Source: Streptomyces sp. LUP30 (GTDB lineage Bacteria; Actinomycetota; Actinomycetes; Streptomycetales; Streptomycetaceae). From it: 64,000 nucleotides of DNA. Numbering within the stretch: position 1 is the first letter of the stretch; every line of letters begins with the position of its first letter. This document shows positions 1 to 8,432 of the stretch, in pieces. Position numbers and translations under genes: made by a program. The notes beneath the pieces were generated by a model that was not told the DNA's origin, ran no database searches, and saw nothing but the letters and a program-made list of their open reading frames with translations. The stretch lies in the NCBI RefSeq assembly GCF_001746365.1, contig NZ_MJAJ01000011.1, positions 62,001-126,000 on the forward strand, written 5' to 3'.

Positions 1-687
1 ACGACCACGCCCCGCCCCAGGCGTTTCCAGCCGCTCACCGCCACCGAAGCCCGGCAACTCCTCCATGCTGCCAACAGCGACCGGCTGCATGGCCTGTACG
101 AACTCGCCCTGCGCACCGGACTCCGCAAGGGTGAACTCCTCGGCCTCCATTGGGAAGACCTCGACCTCGACGGCGGCACCGCCACCATCCACCGCTCCCT
201 CCAGCGCACCCGCAGCCAGGGCCTGACCGTCCTGAACACCAAGACCCTCGCCTCCGAACGCCGCATCGCCCTCCCCACCGAATGCATCAACTCCCTCAAG
301 ACCCATCAGGAACGGCAGCAGGAAGAGCGTCAGGCAGCCGGAACGGGCTGGACGGACAACGGCCTCGTCTTCACCACCCCGAAGGGCAGACCACTCGACC
401 CCACCAACCTCACCCGCCGCTTCCGCCGCCTCCTCCACCGCGCTGGGCTCCGGATAATCCGCTTCCATGACCTCCGCCACTCCACCGCCACCCTGCTCCT
501 TGAGCAAGGCGTCGACCTCGTCGTCATCAAGGAACTCCTCGGCCACGCCCACATCGGCGTCACCGCTGGCGTCTACGCCCACGTCCGACTCCGCCTCCAA
601 CGCCAGGCCATCGACACCCTCGGCGACGTGCTCAGCCCCACCGACGACGACCCTGACGCCCCACCCACCACAGCGGCCGTCCGCTGA
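1..687 (+). CDS. Tyrosine recombinase / phage-type integrase, 5' truncated by window edge
   Basis: This is the C-terminal catalytic domain of a site-specific tyrosine integrase. It is open in frame 1 from the first base, so the N-terminal arm-binding and core-binding domains lie outside the window. 228 codons are visible. All catalytic residues can be placed: Arg in the TGLRKGE motif near base 115, a beta-hairpin Lys (NTKT, near 240), His-x-x-Arg in FHDLRHS (466-477), a second His in LGHAHIG, and the nucleophilic Tyr in VYAHV (codon 574-576). It would excise or integrate a mobile element using a tRNA-type or similar att site, but no tRNA gene follows it here. A strong terminator lies 33 bp downstream. 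It looks intact as far as visible. Confidence 0.93.
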   Translation, partial: TTTPRPRRFQPLTATEARQLLHAANSDRLHGLYELALRTGLRKGELLGLHWEDLDLDGGTATIHRSLQRTRSQGLTVLNTKTLASERRIALPTECINSLKTHQERQQEERQAAGTGWTDNGLVFTTPKGRPLDPTNLTRRFRRLLHRAGLRIIRFHDLRHSTATLLLEQGVDLVVIKELLGHAHIGVTAGVYAHVRLRLQRQAIDTLGDVLSPTDDDPDAPPTTAAVR

Positions 688-688
688 C

Positions 689-710
689 GTTGCCGTCAGC
701 GTTGCCGTCA
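689..710 (+). repeat. Short direct repeat after integrase stop
   Basis: GTTGCCGTCA occurs twice (689-698 and 701-710), spaced 12 bp apart, immediately after the integrase stop codon. This position is where arm-type sites or attP sequences often lie in actinomycete integrative elements. The role is inferred only. Confidence 0.4.
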
Positions 711-719
711 AACGACCAC

Positions 720-753
720 AGAGGCCCCGCTGGAACACTCCAGCGGGGCCTCT
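720..753. terminator. Rho-independent-type hairpin after integrase
   Basis: Perfect 15-bp inverted repeat AGAGGCCCCGCTGGA with a 4-nt loop (735-738). It lies between the convergent integrase and immunity genes and could stop transcription from both sides. Confidence 0.85.
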
Positions 754-788
754 GCATTTCATTCTCCATCCCCTCCGAGACAGGCGAC

Positions 789-1265
789 CTACTCCGGAGG
801 AATTCGCTGAATAACTGAATTTGCAGACAATTCGGGAATCTCGGCGATCAGCCGGGAATGTGCCGCTCGCAGGAAAATGAGAATCTCTCGTACGAGTTCC
901 TCGCGCCCCACGAAAGCCTGCACAGGACGCTTCGACGAACTCACCGCGATGAGATCACCATCCTGACGCAGGCGAATAACCTCCTCGCTTTCAGTAAACC
1001 CGAACGCGGCATCCTCGCCCAACGAGATTCGCTTCGCTGCACCAGAAAGGGACAAGGCCAGGTCGACGAGCGTCACAAATCTCTTCTTTGAGACGATCTC
1101 GGTGTCATCAATCGCCAGTTCGAAGTTCACCCCGAAGTACTTGTAGCGGAGGTCCATCTCCGTAGCGGCAGCCGGATCGCCCTGCCTGGCGGCGTCCCAG
1201 GTCTTGATCCAGGCTGAACCCGACTCCGGGAGATCGAAGGAGAGATGAATCACGTTTTTCCTCAC
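789..1265 (-). CDS. Probable immunity protein for the adjacent RHS toxin
   Basis: A 158-residue soluble protein with no signal peptide or membrane segment; I do not recognise the family. The GTG start at 1265 lies 11 bp after the RHS stop. Its ribosome binding site (AGGTGGA) overlaps the RHS TAG stop, so the two are probably translationally coupled. A small cytosolic protein immediately downstream of a toxin-tipped RHS gene is the standard position of the cognate immunity protein, which is the basis for the call. Base composition supports a movable toxin-immunity cassette: 107 of 180 bases in 841-1020 are G/C (59%), clearly below the surrounding chromosome. The protein is acidic and of mixed alpha/beta composition, as immunity proteins often are. 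Confidence 0.6.
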   Translation of the reverse strand: MRKNVIHLSFDLPESGSAWIKTWDAARQGDPAAATEMDLRYKYFGVNFELAIDDTEIVSKKRFVTLVDLALSLSGAAKRISLGEDAAFGFTESEEVIRLRQDGDLIAVSSSKRPVQAFVGREELVREILIFLRAAHSRLIAEIPELSANSVIQRIPPE

Positions 1266-1276
1266 TTGCTGTCCAC

Positions 1277-4200
1277 CTAGTACGGAAACGCCGTCACGAC
1301 TTTTCCGTCGTTAACGATTACGCGGACGCCAGTTAGCTCGCCGCCACCATTCGCCGAACCAGCCCTCCCGACAGGGGTTCCGAAATCCCACTCGTAGATC
1401 TGGCCAGGGCGCGCTGCACCTGTAACAGGATCCGGCGTATTGGGCTTAGGTGTTCCCCGATTGATTGTGTCGGCTATTCGTTGGCGAACCTGCTTCGCCT
1501 TACCGGTAAAGATTCCAGCCGCGTCGTCCACCAGCGCACCTCCGGGCCGGTGACGGTCGACGATGTGCTGCCAGTCTCCATTTTCCAGCGCCGCGGTTCC
1601 GCACAAGCCATTCGAGTTATGCACCAGGACCGGTGTCTCACCCGCCAGCACATAGTACGCGTGGACGTCCTCTACCGTGAGGTCGTGTGTGCGCTGGCGC
1701 TTCGCGTAGTGACTGAGCGCGGTGATCTGGACATGAGTCCCAGCGCTCGTACGGAGCATCTGGCCGAGCTGAAGGTCGCCGGCCGGCACCCACTTCTTCA
1801 GCTCGGGCACCCAGAACGGGTGGGTATCCGTGGCCACGATGCTGGAGTACGCACCGTCCACGGAAATGGAGATCTCGGTGAAATCCTTGTCGTTTTCCGT
1901 GGTGATTGTCTCAACAACCGGCTTCTTGATCGTTTCGCCGGTTTCCGGGTCGGTCGTGATTACTACGTCGCCGACTTCAACGTCTTCAATTGCCTTCTTC
2001 GTACCGTCAGCGAGGAGTACCCCTGTACCCGGCAGGAAGCTGTGGCATTTACCCAGTATTTTCGCGCCGACTTTTCCGAGGCCGTACCCGGCTGCACCTG
2101 AAGCAGCGCCCCAAACCGCTCCCTCAGCCATATCGCTAAGTTGTCCCGAGGTGCTGTGATCAGCGTCGTCCGACAGCATGTTCCCCACTGCCGAACTCGC
2201 CGCCCCAGCGACAGCCCCACAGCCCGCCGCGGCAGCGAAGCCGACACCCCCGGTCGCGAAACCTGCACCCGTCGCCGTGCCGAGACACAACCCGCCGACC
2301 ACAACTTCGGTAGCGACTTGGGCGATAACGACCTTGTGCTCGGAGACCCAGTCTTTCGTGTCGTCCCAAGCCTTGCTCAACCCGCAGCCGGTGTACCACG
2401 AACAGCCACCTCCGCCGCCACCCCCGCCGCCTCCTCCACCACCACTGCTGCCGCCGCCGCTGCTCCCACCACCGCCGCCGGAGCTCTTCGTTTTCTTGGC
2501 CTTCACCGTCTCGTCGATGGTGCCGCCGTTGGCCGTGCAGTTTATGTAGTAGGCGCAGTTGTCGACTTTGAGGCCGGAGGGGTCGGTGCCGGTGATGGGG
2601 TTGTTGTTGGCGTAGGTGTAACCGTGGAGCTGTTGGGGGTCGCTCAGGTCCATGATCGGGTCGACGCTGAGGAAGCGGCCGACCCCTGGGTCGTATTCGC
2701 GGGCGCCGAGGTGGGTCAGGCCTGTGTCCGTGTCCTTGGTGCCGCCAACGAAGCCCTTGTCTCCCGCCCAGGGGCCGAGTTGGGCACCTCGCGCGGTGCC
2801 GAAGATGCCTGCCTTGCGGCGTGTGATCGCCTGAGCGGCGTCAGCCGTGACCTGGGTCGTGGTCGTGCCGTGGTGGTCGGCGAGCAGGAAGGTCAGTTTG
2901 CCGCCGGTACGCATGGCCACCGTCTGCGCGCCGGTGCTGTAGTAGCGGGTGCCCGTGGCCTTGCCGGACTTGTCGATGGTGAGCTCATTGCCATCGGGGA
3001 GGTAGAGCGTCGTACCCGTGGAGTCGGTGCGGGTCAGGCGCTGGCCGTCGGTGTCGTACGTGTAGTTGGTTGTCTGACCGTTGCTGGTGACGGACTTGAG
3101 GTGGTCTTCGACGTCCCAGGCCAGGTCCTGGTTGAGCGTGGTCGTAGTGCCCCGCTTGAAAGTTCGGGTCTTGGTGCCGCCGGTCTCGGTGTAGCTGTAG
3201 GACTCGGTGCGCGGATCGGTGCCGGTCTGGGTGACGCTGGGCAGGTTGTGCTTGCCCGTGTCGGGTGCGGCATAGGTACGGACCGTGTCGGCGGAGGGAC
3301 CTGCGGCGGTCTGGTGCTGGGTTTCGGTCTTTCGATTGCCCACCGCGTCGTACGAGTAGCTGGTCCAGTACGGGTCCTGGCCGCCGACCACGTCACCGGA
3401 AGGAGCAGCGGCGCACGTACTACCCGTGTTTGTCCAGGCTTCGGTGATGCGCGTGAGCGCGTCGAGGGTGAAGCACTGGGTGTCGGTGGTCCGAGCGGCG
3501 TCCTGACCGTAGTTGGTGGTGATCTGTGTGATGTTGCCGGCCGGGTCGTACGTGTAGTGGGAGTCCTCGATCCTCTGCGGCGCGGTGTCACGGTCGGTGT
3601 AGGCGTCGGTCAGCGCGCCGGTGTGGTCGTCGTAGACGCTGGTGGTCTTCAGGTGCTGGGCGAACTTGCCGTATTCGAGGACGGTGTTACGCCCGTAGTG
3701 GTCGTAGGTCGTGTCCGAGATCAGCGGGTCGCTCTGCGCGCTGAGAGTCCGCAGCAGGCCGGCGCTGTCGTAGTTGATGTGAACCGATTCCTCGGGCAGG
3801 CCACCGACGGCTGGATGCTCGGTCTCCATGAGCTGGCCTGTGTTGTCGTTGTAGTAGTTCCACCACTCGTAGCTGCCGGCTGGCACGCCCAAGCCGGCGG
3901 GGACGGTGACCTTGGTTCCTGCCGGTTGGTCGAAGGCGCTGTAGTCGGTGATCTCGGTGACGTAGGCCTTGCCGTCGATATAGCGGGTAGTGGTGGCGAG
4001 CTGGCCCTTGGCGACATCGTCGTAGGTCCAGGCCGACAACATGGTGGTGCCGTTCTTGACCGCGGTGCGGCGGCCCAGATCGTCATAGTCGGTGTGCAGA
4101 GTGATATTGCGGGCGTCGGTGGTGTCGGTGACCCGATCGCCTTCGTCGTACTTGGTGTGGGTCTCCCCCTTGTCCGGGTCGACGACGTCGGTCTGGCGGC

Positions 4201-7200
4201 CGCGAACGTCGAAGCCATAGGTCCACTTGGCCCCCGACGGGTCGGTGACCTCGTCGAGGCGACCGAGTTTGTCGTAGTGGTAGCCAATGGACTGCGAGGC
4301 CGTGTGTTCGGCGTTCGTGTACTCCTTGAGCTGCACTGTGCGGCCCAGCGCGTCCACCACTGTCGTGGTCGCGGTGCCGCCCTTGGGCGGGATGACGGTG
4401 GTGCTGTCGCCCGTGTAGGTGGTGATGCTCCGCTTCGTCTCATCGCCGAACTTCTTGGCGATCACCGCTGTTGGCCGGCCCGCGCCGTCGAACACGGTCT
4501 CGGTGGACGAGGGGTACTGCGTGTCCTGGCCGGTCACCAGCACAGGCTCGGCGGCACCGGTGCTGAAGAACGTGCCGGAAGAGCGCCACGCTTCGCCACG
4601 GGTGTTGTAGAACGCCTCCGTCACCAGGCGCCCAGCCAGGTCCGGGGACTTGGCCTGAGTCTGGCGCTCGCGCAGCAGACCGTCATAAAAGGCGTAACTG
4701 GTCTGGTACTCGGAGAAGTGGTCGAGGAACTTCGTCGTGACGACGACGGGGCCGTCGGTGCGGACCTGATACGCGTAGGAGTAGTTCGGCGCGTCGGGGA
4801 ATTCGGTGGCCGAGCGGGTCGGAAGCCAGACCTTGGCAGCTCTGCCAAGGCCGTCGTAGGCCGTCGAGGTGACGCGGCCATTGGCATCGGTCACCTCGAG
4901 TGCCTGGCCTCGCAGCGGGTCGAGCTTGGTCGCAATGGCGTGGCCGAGCGTGTTCGTCACCGTTGCGGTGGTCGGGTTCTCGCCCACGGGAGGGATATAC
5001 GACGAGACGGTGACCTTGCCAAAGGCGTCCGCCGTCGCCAGCGGACGACCGTACTGGTCGTAGCAGAGTTGGTTCGTGGTCGCGCCGCAGGTGTTGGGGA
5101 TGGAACTGGCGATGTCGTATCCAGTGCCGGTGCCGTTGATCCGCTCGGTCTTGGTGATCAGGCCCTTGGTGGGGGCGACACCGAACGCTGCGCCGTCGTA
5201 GGAGACACGGGAGTCATCGATGATGTCGTCGGGACGCTTGACGGTGGCGTTGCACAACGCGGCGACCGTCTCTGTGCGAGATATCGTGCTGATCAACCAG
5301 ACCGATGTGTTGCGCAGGTAGGTCGTGGTGGTGCAGCTCTCGTCGCCGACGGTAGTGCCGTCCCCCGTCTTGGCGGTGTCGCCATGCTGGGAGACCTGGG
5401 TGACCATGCCGTAGGCGTCGAAGCCGCGGCTGGTTCTGGTTGTACGGGTGCCGCCAGTGACGGTTGTACGGGTCTCTTCCGACGCAGTGCCCGTGTGAAA
5501 TGCCTTCAGGTCGGGCAGCTCGGCTTCACTGCGTGCCCGTGTCGCGGTCTCCGCCGAACGCCATGGGGTGTAAGAGGTGGCCGAGACAAGCGCGCCTCCG
5601 TCCCCGTTGTAGGTCGCGCTCTCTCGCACCGCGCCGGCGAACTGTTCCCGGTCGATGACCGCGACGCCGGCGGAGTCCTTCACTTCGGCACCGTCGATGC
5701 CACGGAAGTAGCGGGTCTCGGTCAGAGTCCGAGCATCCGCGCCGGCACCCTTGCGGGTCTGCACGCGCTCATAGCCGCGCGAGACCGAGTAGGTGCGGTC
5801 CTTGGGCTTGGTGAACTCGTCCGTGCTCTTGGCCCACTTGGTGCCACCGAGGTACGTGTACTCGGTGACGACGTCGGGGGACTCGACGAGGTTGTCGCCT
5901 TCGGTGACTCGCTTGACCGGGTAGATGACGAACCAGTCCTGCTTGGCCGTCTCGCCCTCGAAGGGCCACTTGACCGGATAACAGCGAGTGGTGTTCGTTC
6001 CGTCCGCCGGAGGGAGCGTGGTGGCGGTGCAGTCGGGGTCGTAGTAGTCGACGCCGATGGTGCCACCGGTCTCGGTCTTGACCTGTGACATCCGCAGCCG
6101 GACGAACGGCGCCAGGCCGTCACCCAGTTTGTCGACGCGGTTGGGCTTCTGCACGCCCGTGAAGGTGACGGCAGGCAGGATTTCGGCAGTCCCCACCTTT
6201 CCGGTGTGCTGAATGGACTTCAGCCACATCGGGGTGGATATGCCGTCTCCGGAAGCCGGGAAGTCCTGTGCCAGGGTCCAGGTGTCGACGTCCTTGTACA
6301 CACCGCCGGTCAGGATCTTGGTCGTGATGGTGGAGAGGCGCTTCTGCGACCAGAACGTCGGGGAGTACTGGTCCTTGCACTCGGTGGAGCCATCCTTGCA
6401 GTACTGGTCGTACGGGACGTCCGGCCAGTGCGAGGCGTTGGTCTGGTCGAAGGTGCAGCCGCTCAGGCAGCGGGACGACACGCCGAACTGGACCTGGCCC
6501 ATGGCCTTGCCCGTATAGACGGCGTCGTCGCGCAGGCCGTAGTCGATGCGGTCCAGCCAGCCGCCGCGTACGTAGGGGGTGACCGTGGCCTTGCCGGTCG
6601 TCGTCGAGACGTTGCGGCCGTAGTTGTTGGACTCCTTGGACCAGTAGTACGCCATCGCGTTGCCGCGCGGGTCGACGACGTAGTCCAGCTGCCAGCGCCA
6701 GGCCTGCTGACACCAGGCCGAGGCGAAGGAGGCGTTGTAGCAGGGCTCGGTGGAGTGGTTGCCGAAGACCGGTGCCGTCCAGGTCGAGTTGGTCACCGGG
6801 TCGTCGGCGGCGGTGCCGTGGTCGCTCCAGCCCGGAAGCCTGTTGCGGCCGAAGAAGTACTGGGTTCCGTCAGCCGAAGTGACCTTCCAGTACTCGCCCT
6901 TGCCGTCGACGCCGGTCGTGCCGTCGTCGCCGTTGACCGCGCCGGTGAGCTTCTCCACCTTCTCAGCCGAGTCGTCGGCCGGATGCCATCCCTCGGCCTT
7001 GTCGAAGACCAGGTCGATGGTCTTGCCGCCCAGGGACATGACGGCGTTGTCGTTGTACCAGCACTGGTCGCCGACCTTGGTGGTGTTGGTCGCGCCGGCC
7101 TTCTCCTTGTCGTCCTCGCAGGACTTGTAGCGGCGCTCGATGTAACCGGGCTGCCAGTCCCAGCCGTCGCCGATCCAGGAGGGCTGGTTGTTGGAGGCCG

Positions 7201-8095
7201 AGGTGCGGCCGTCGACCGCCTGGGAGCTGTAGCCGAGCGAGACGGCGGGCTTCAGACCGCCCGGCACCGCCGGTGCGTCGATCGGGTACGACCAGGAGAA
7301 TCCACCGGTCGCGCCGCCTGCCGTCCACGAGCCGGAGGGTTGCAGAGAGGTCGCTTTGTAGTTGCCACCGGCACCGGAGGCCGCGGCGGTGGCTGCCAGT
7401 ACGGTCGGGCTCGGAAACGTCCTCGCGGACGTCACGGAGGCAGCGGACAGGGGGGCGGTCGCGGTGAGCGTCCCGGCCTTCGCATCGTTGGTCGTGGCCA
7501 ACGGCCTGGCGATGCGACACGCCGACTTGTCCGGTGTGGTCAGCGCACAGGCGGGCAGCTGCACCAGCCGCAGACGGGCAGCCCAGTCACCGCCGTACGC
7601 GCCCTTGAACGAGTTGTAGTCCACCTGGACCAAAGCGCTGCCCGCCGAACTCCTTGCGTCCGCAGGCGTAAGGGAGAACAGGAGACCTTCGACGCCGGCC
7701 TTGCGGGCGGTCTTCTGCTCGGCGAGCGTGACGGTCACTTTGGCCGGCAGGTGCGCAGCAGTCCGCTCGTCAGCAGGCGGACCCGTCAAGGCAACGGGGA
7801 GCGAACCGGCTCTCTTGGCCACTGACTCGGCGGTCACCGAGTTCAGCTGCACGGTTGCGGCGCCGGGCTCCGGCCAGGTGACCTTGGGCGCCTTCCAGGG
7901 GCGCGCCTGATCGGGCCGATCGTCCGTAGTACCGACAGCCATCCGCTCCACTGCCACCGTAGGCGGCTGCTTCGGCTTGGGAAGACTGACTCCCTTACCG
8001 GATGATGCAACCGCCACGCTGTTCGCAGGAAGCATTCCCAGTATGAGGGCGGCAGAAATAAGGCCGCCCCATCTACGCGCGCCGTACCGGCTCAC
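1277..8095 (-). CDS. Secreted RHS/YD-repeat polymorphic toxin with HINT domain and BECR/EndoU-like C-terminal toxin
   Basis: A giant secreted protein of 2272 residues if translated from GTG 8095, which has GAGGG six bases upstream and gives a clean signal peptide (Arg-Arg, hydrophobic core, AVA cleavage region). A longer reading from 8170 lacks an RBS. Order: signal peptide; beta-rich secreted N-terminal region; dozens of YD repeats (YDxxGR-type) to about residue 1790; the RHS core signature (LGAREYDPGVGRFLS, about 1800); a poly-Gly/Ser linker (about 1868-1898); a hydrophobic pre-toxin region; a HINT domain from Cys 2017 (CHSFLPGTG) to VHN at 2160; and a 112-residue tip (2161-2272) with HIVDRH and a C-terminal VVTAFP strand. 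The tip resembles BECR-fold (barnase-EndoU-colicin E5/D-RelE) RNases. The RHS shell would encapsulate the toxin, the HINT domain would release it, and the next gene would protect the producer. Confidence 0.85.
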   Translation of the reverse strand: MSRYGARRWGGLISAALILGMLPANSVAVASSGKGVSLPKPKQPPTVAVERMAVGTTDDRPDQARPWKAPKVTWPEPGAATVQLNSVTAESVAKRAGSLPVALTGPPADERTAAHLPAKVTVTLAEQKTARKAGVEGLLFSLTPADARSSAGSALVQVDYNSFKGAYGGDWAARLRLVQLPACALTTPDKSACRIARPLATTNDAKAGTLTATAPLSAASVTSARTFPSPTVLAATAAASGAGGNYKATSLQPSGSWTAGGATGGFSWSYPIDAPAVPGGLKPAVSLGYSSQAVDGRTSASNNQPSWIGDGWDWQPGYIERRYKSCEDDKEKAGATNTTKVGDQCWYNDNAVMSLGGKTIDLVFDKAEGWHPADDSAEKVEKLTGAVNGDDGTTGVDGKGEYWKVTSADGTQYFFGRNRLPGWSDHGTAADDPVTNSTWTAPVFGNHSTEPCYNASFASAWCQQAWRWQLDYVVDPRGNAMAYYWSKESNNYGRNVSTTTGKATVTPYVRGGWLDRIDYGLRDDAVYTGKAMGQVQFGVSSRCLSGCTFDQTNASHWPDVPYDQYCKDGSTECKDQYSPTFWSQKRLSTITTKILTGGVYKDVDTWTLAQDFPASGDGISTPMWLKSIQHTGKVGTAEILPAVTFTGVQKPNRVDKLGDGLAPFVRLRMSQVKTETGGTIGVDYYDPDCTATTLPPADGTNTTRCYPVKWPFEGETAKQDWFVIYPVKRVTEGDNLVESPDVVTEYTYLGGTKWAKSTDEFTKPKDRTYSVSRGYERVQTRKGAGADARTLTETRYFRGIDGAEVKDSAGVAVIDREQFAGAVRESATYNGDGGALVSATSYTPWRSAETATRARSEAELPDLKAFHTGTASEETRTTVTGGTRTTRTSRGFDAYGMVTQVSQHGDTAKTGDGTTVGDESCTTTTYLRNTSVWLISTISRTETVAALCNATVKRPDDIIDDSRVSYDGAAFGVAPTKGLITKTERINGTGTGYDIASSIPNTCGATTNQLCYDQYGRPLATADAFGKVTVSSYIPPVGENPTTATVTNTLGHAIATKLDPLRGQALEVTDANGRVTSTAYDGLGRAAKVWLPTRSATEFPDAPNYSYAYQVRTDGPVVVTTKFLDHFSEYQTSYAFYDGLLRERQTQAKSPDLAGRLVTEAFYNTRGEAWRSSGTFFSTGAAEPVLVTGQDTQYPSSTETVFDGAGRPTAVIAKKFGDETKRSITTYTGDSTTVIPPKGGTATTTVVDALGRTVQLKEYTNAEHTASQSIGYHYDKLGRLDEVTDPSGAKWTYGFDVRGRQTDVVDPDKGETHTKYDEGDRVTDTTDARNITLHTDYDDLGRRTAVKNGTTMLSAWTYDDVAKGQLATTTRYIDGKAYVTEITDYSAFDQPAGTKVTVPAGLGVPAGSYEWWNYYNDNTGQLMETEHPAVGGLPEESVHINYDSAGLLRTLSAQSDPLISDTTYDHYGRNTVLEYGKFAQHLKTTSVYDDHTGALTDAYTDRDTAPQRIEDSHYTYDPAGNITQITTNYGQDAARTTDTQCFTLDALTRITEAWTNTGSTCAAAPSGDVVGGQDPYWTSYSYDAVGNRKTETQHQTAAGPSADTVRTYAAPDTGKHNLPSVTQTGTDPRTESYSYTETGGTKTRTFKRGTTTTLNQDLAWDVEDHLKSVTSNGQTTNYTYDTDGQRLTRTDSTGTTLYLPDGNELTIDKSGKATGTRYYSTGAQTVAMRTGGKLTFLLADHHGTTTTQVTADAAQAITRRKAGIFGTARGAQLGPWAGDKGFVGGTKDTDTGLTHLGAREYDPGVGRFLSVDPIMDLSDPQQLHGYTYANNNPITGTDPSGLKVDNCAYYINCTANGGTIDETVKAKKTKSSGGGGGSSGGGSSGGGGGGGGGGGGGCSWYTGCGLSKAWDDTKDWVSEHKVVIAQVATEVVVGGLCLGTATGAGFATGGVGFAAAAGCGAVAGAASSAVGNMLSDDADHSTSGQLSDMAEGAVWGAASGAAGYGLGKVGAKILGKCHSFLPGTGVLLADGTKKAIEDVEVGDVVITTDPETGETIKKPVVETITTENDKDFTEISISVDGAYSSIVATDTHPFWVPELKKWVPAGDLQLGQMLRTSAGTHVQITALSHYAKRQRTHDLTVEDVHAYYVLAGETPVLVHNSNGLCGTAALENGDWQHIVDRHRPGGALVDDAAGIFTGKAKQVRQRIADTINRGTPKPNTPDPVTGAARPGQIYEWDFGTPVGRAGSANGGGELTGVRVIVNDGKVVTAFPY
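1280..1615 (-). other. C-terminal toxin domain of the RHS protein
   Basis: This 112-residue segment follows the HINT C-terminal Asn (codon 1616-1618), the point where toxin tips are exchanged. Visible motifs are WQHIVDRH near its start, a Lys/Arg-rich helix, GQIYEWDFG and a terminal VVTAFPY. The His-containing first motif and closing strand fit a BECR-superfamily RNase. The family assignment is inferred from pattern only and no catalytic set can be proven. Confidence 0.5.
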
Positions 8096-8432
8096 GCCCC
8101 ACCCCTCGTGAAGGCAAACAAAGCCCCCAAAAGGTAACAGGAAGATCAGCCGCAGGAAATAGATTCCCACTCGCTACGCACCGAAACAACCCGAATCCTC
8201 AACCTGTCGACGTGGCATTTGAGAGAGATGTGAGACTTCTACGAATCGATAAAGTTGCAGTTCAGGCCATGTTTGCGAGATCAAGCCACGTCACCTGATT
8301 GCCCACCTTTACACTCAATGCACATGTTCTCCATGTTTTCTGCCACCTCTCAGTGGTGCTCCGAGCGAGATAGCCGAAGGTGTCACTTATAGAGTTGCGT
8401 GAAATCAGGGCACAGGGATTGGGGATTTGTTC
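8096..8432. promoter_or_regulatory. Divergent promoter region between RHS toxin and FG-GAP protein
   Basis: This 337-bp stretch holds no gene. It is unusually AT-rich for the genome (27 of 60 bases G/C in 8221-8280, 45%) and must carry the promoters of both divergent secreted-protein genes. A TATAGA hexamer at about 8391 could be a -10 box for the rightward gene, but no convincing -35 accompanies it. RBS elements are GAGGG for the leftward GTG 8095 and GGGGA for the rightward GTG 8433. Confidence 0.5.

Noticed and set aside
2141..6088. Plus-strand open frame of over 1300 codons inside the RHS gene
   Set aside because: It is the reverse-strand shadow of the RHS gene caused by high-GC codon bias; the RHS frame has recognised domains and an RBS, while this frame is Val/Gly/Arg-rich with no family motifs.
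6206..7825. Plus-strand 539-codon frame
   Set aside because: Antisense to the RHS N-terminal half and compositionally biased (Val, Gly, Arg), with no plausible RBS or motifs.
8095..8170. Upstream ATG at 8170 for the RHS protein
   Set aside because: It would give a disordered order of two hydrophobic segments before the signal peptide and has no RBS. GTG 8095 has GAGGG at the right distance.
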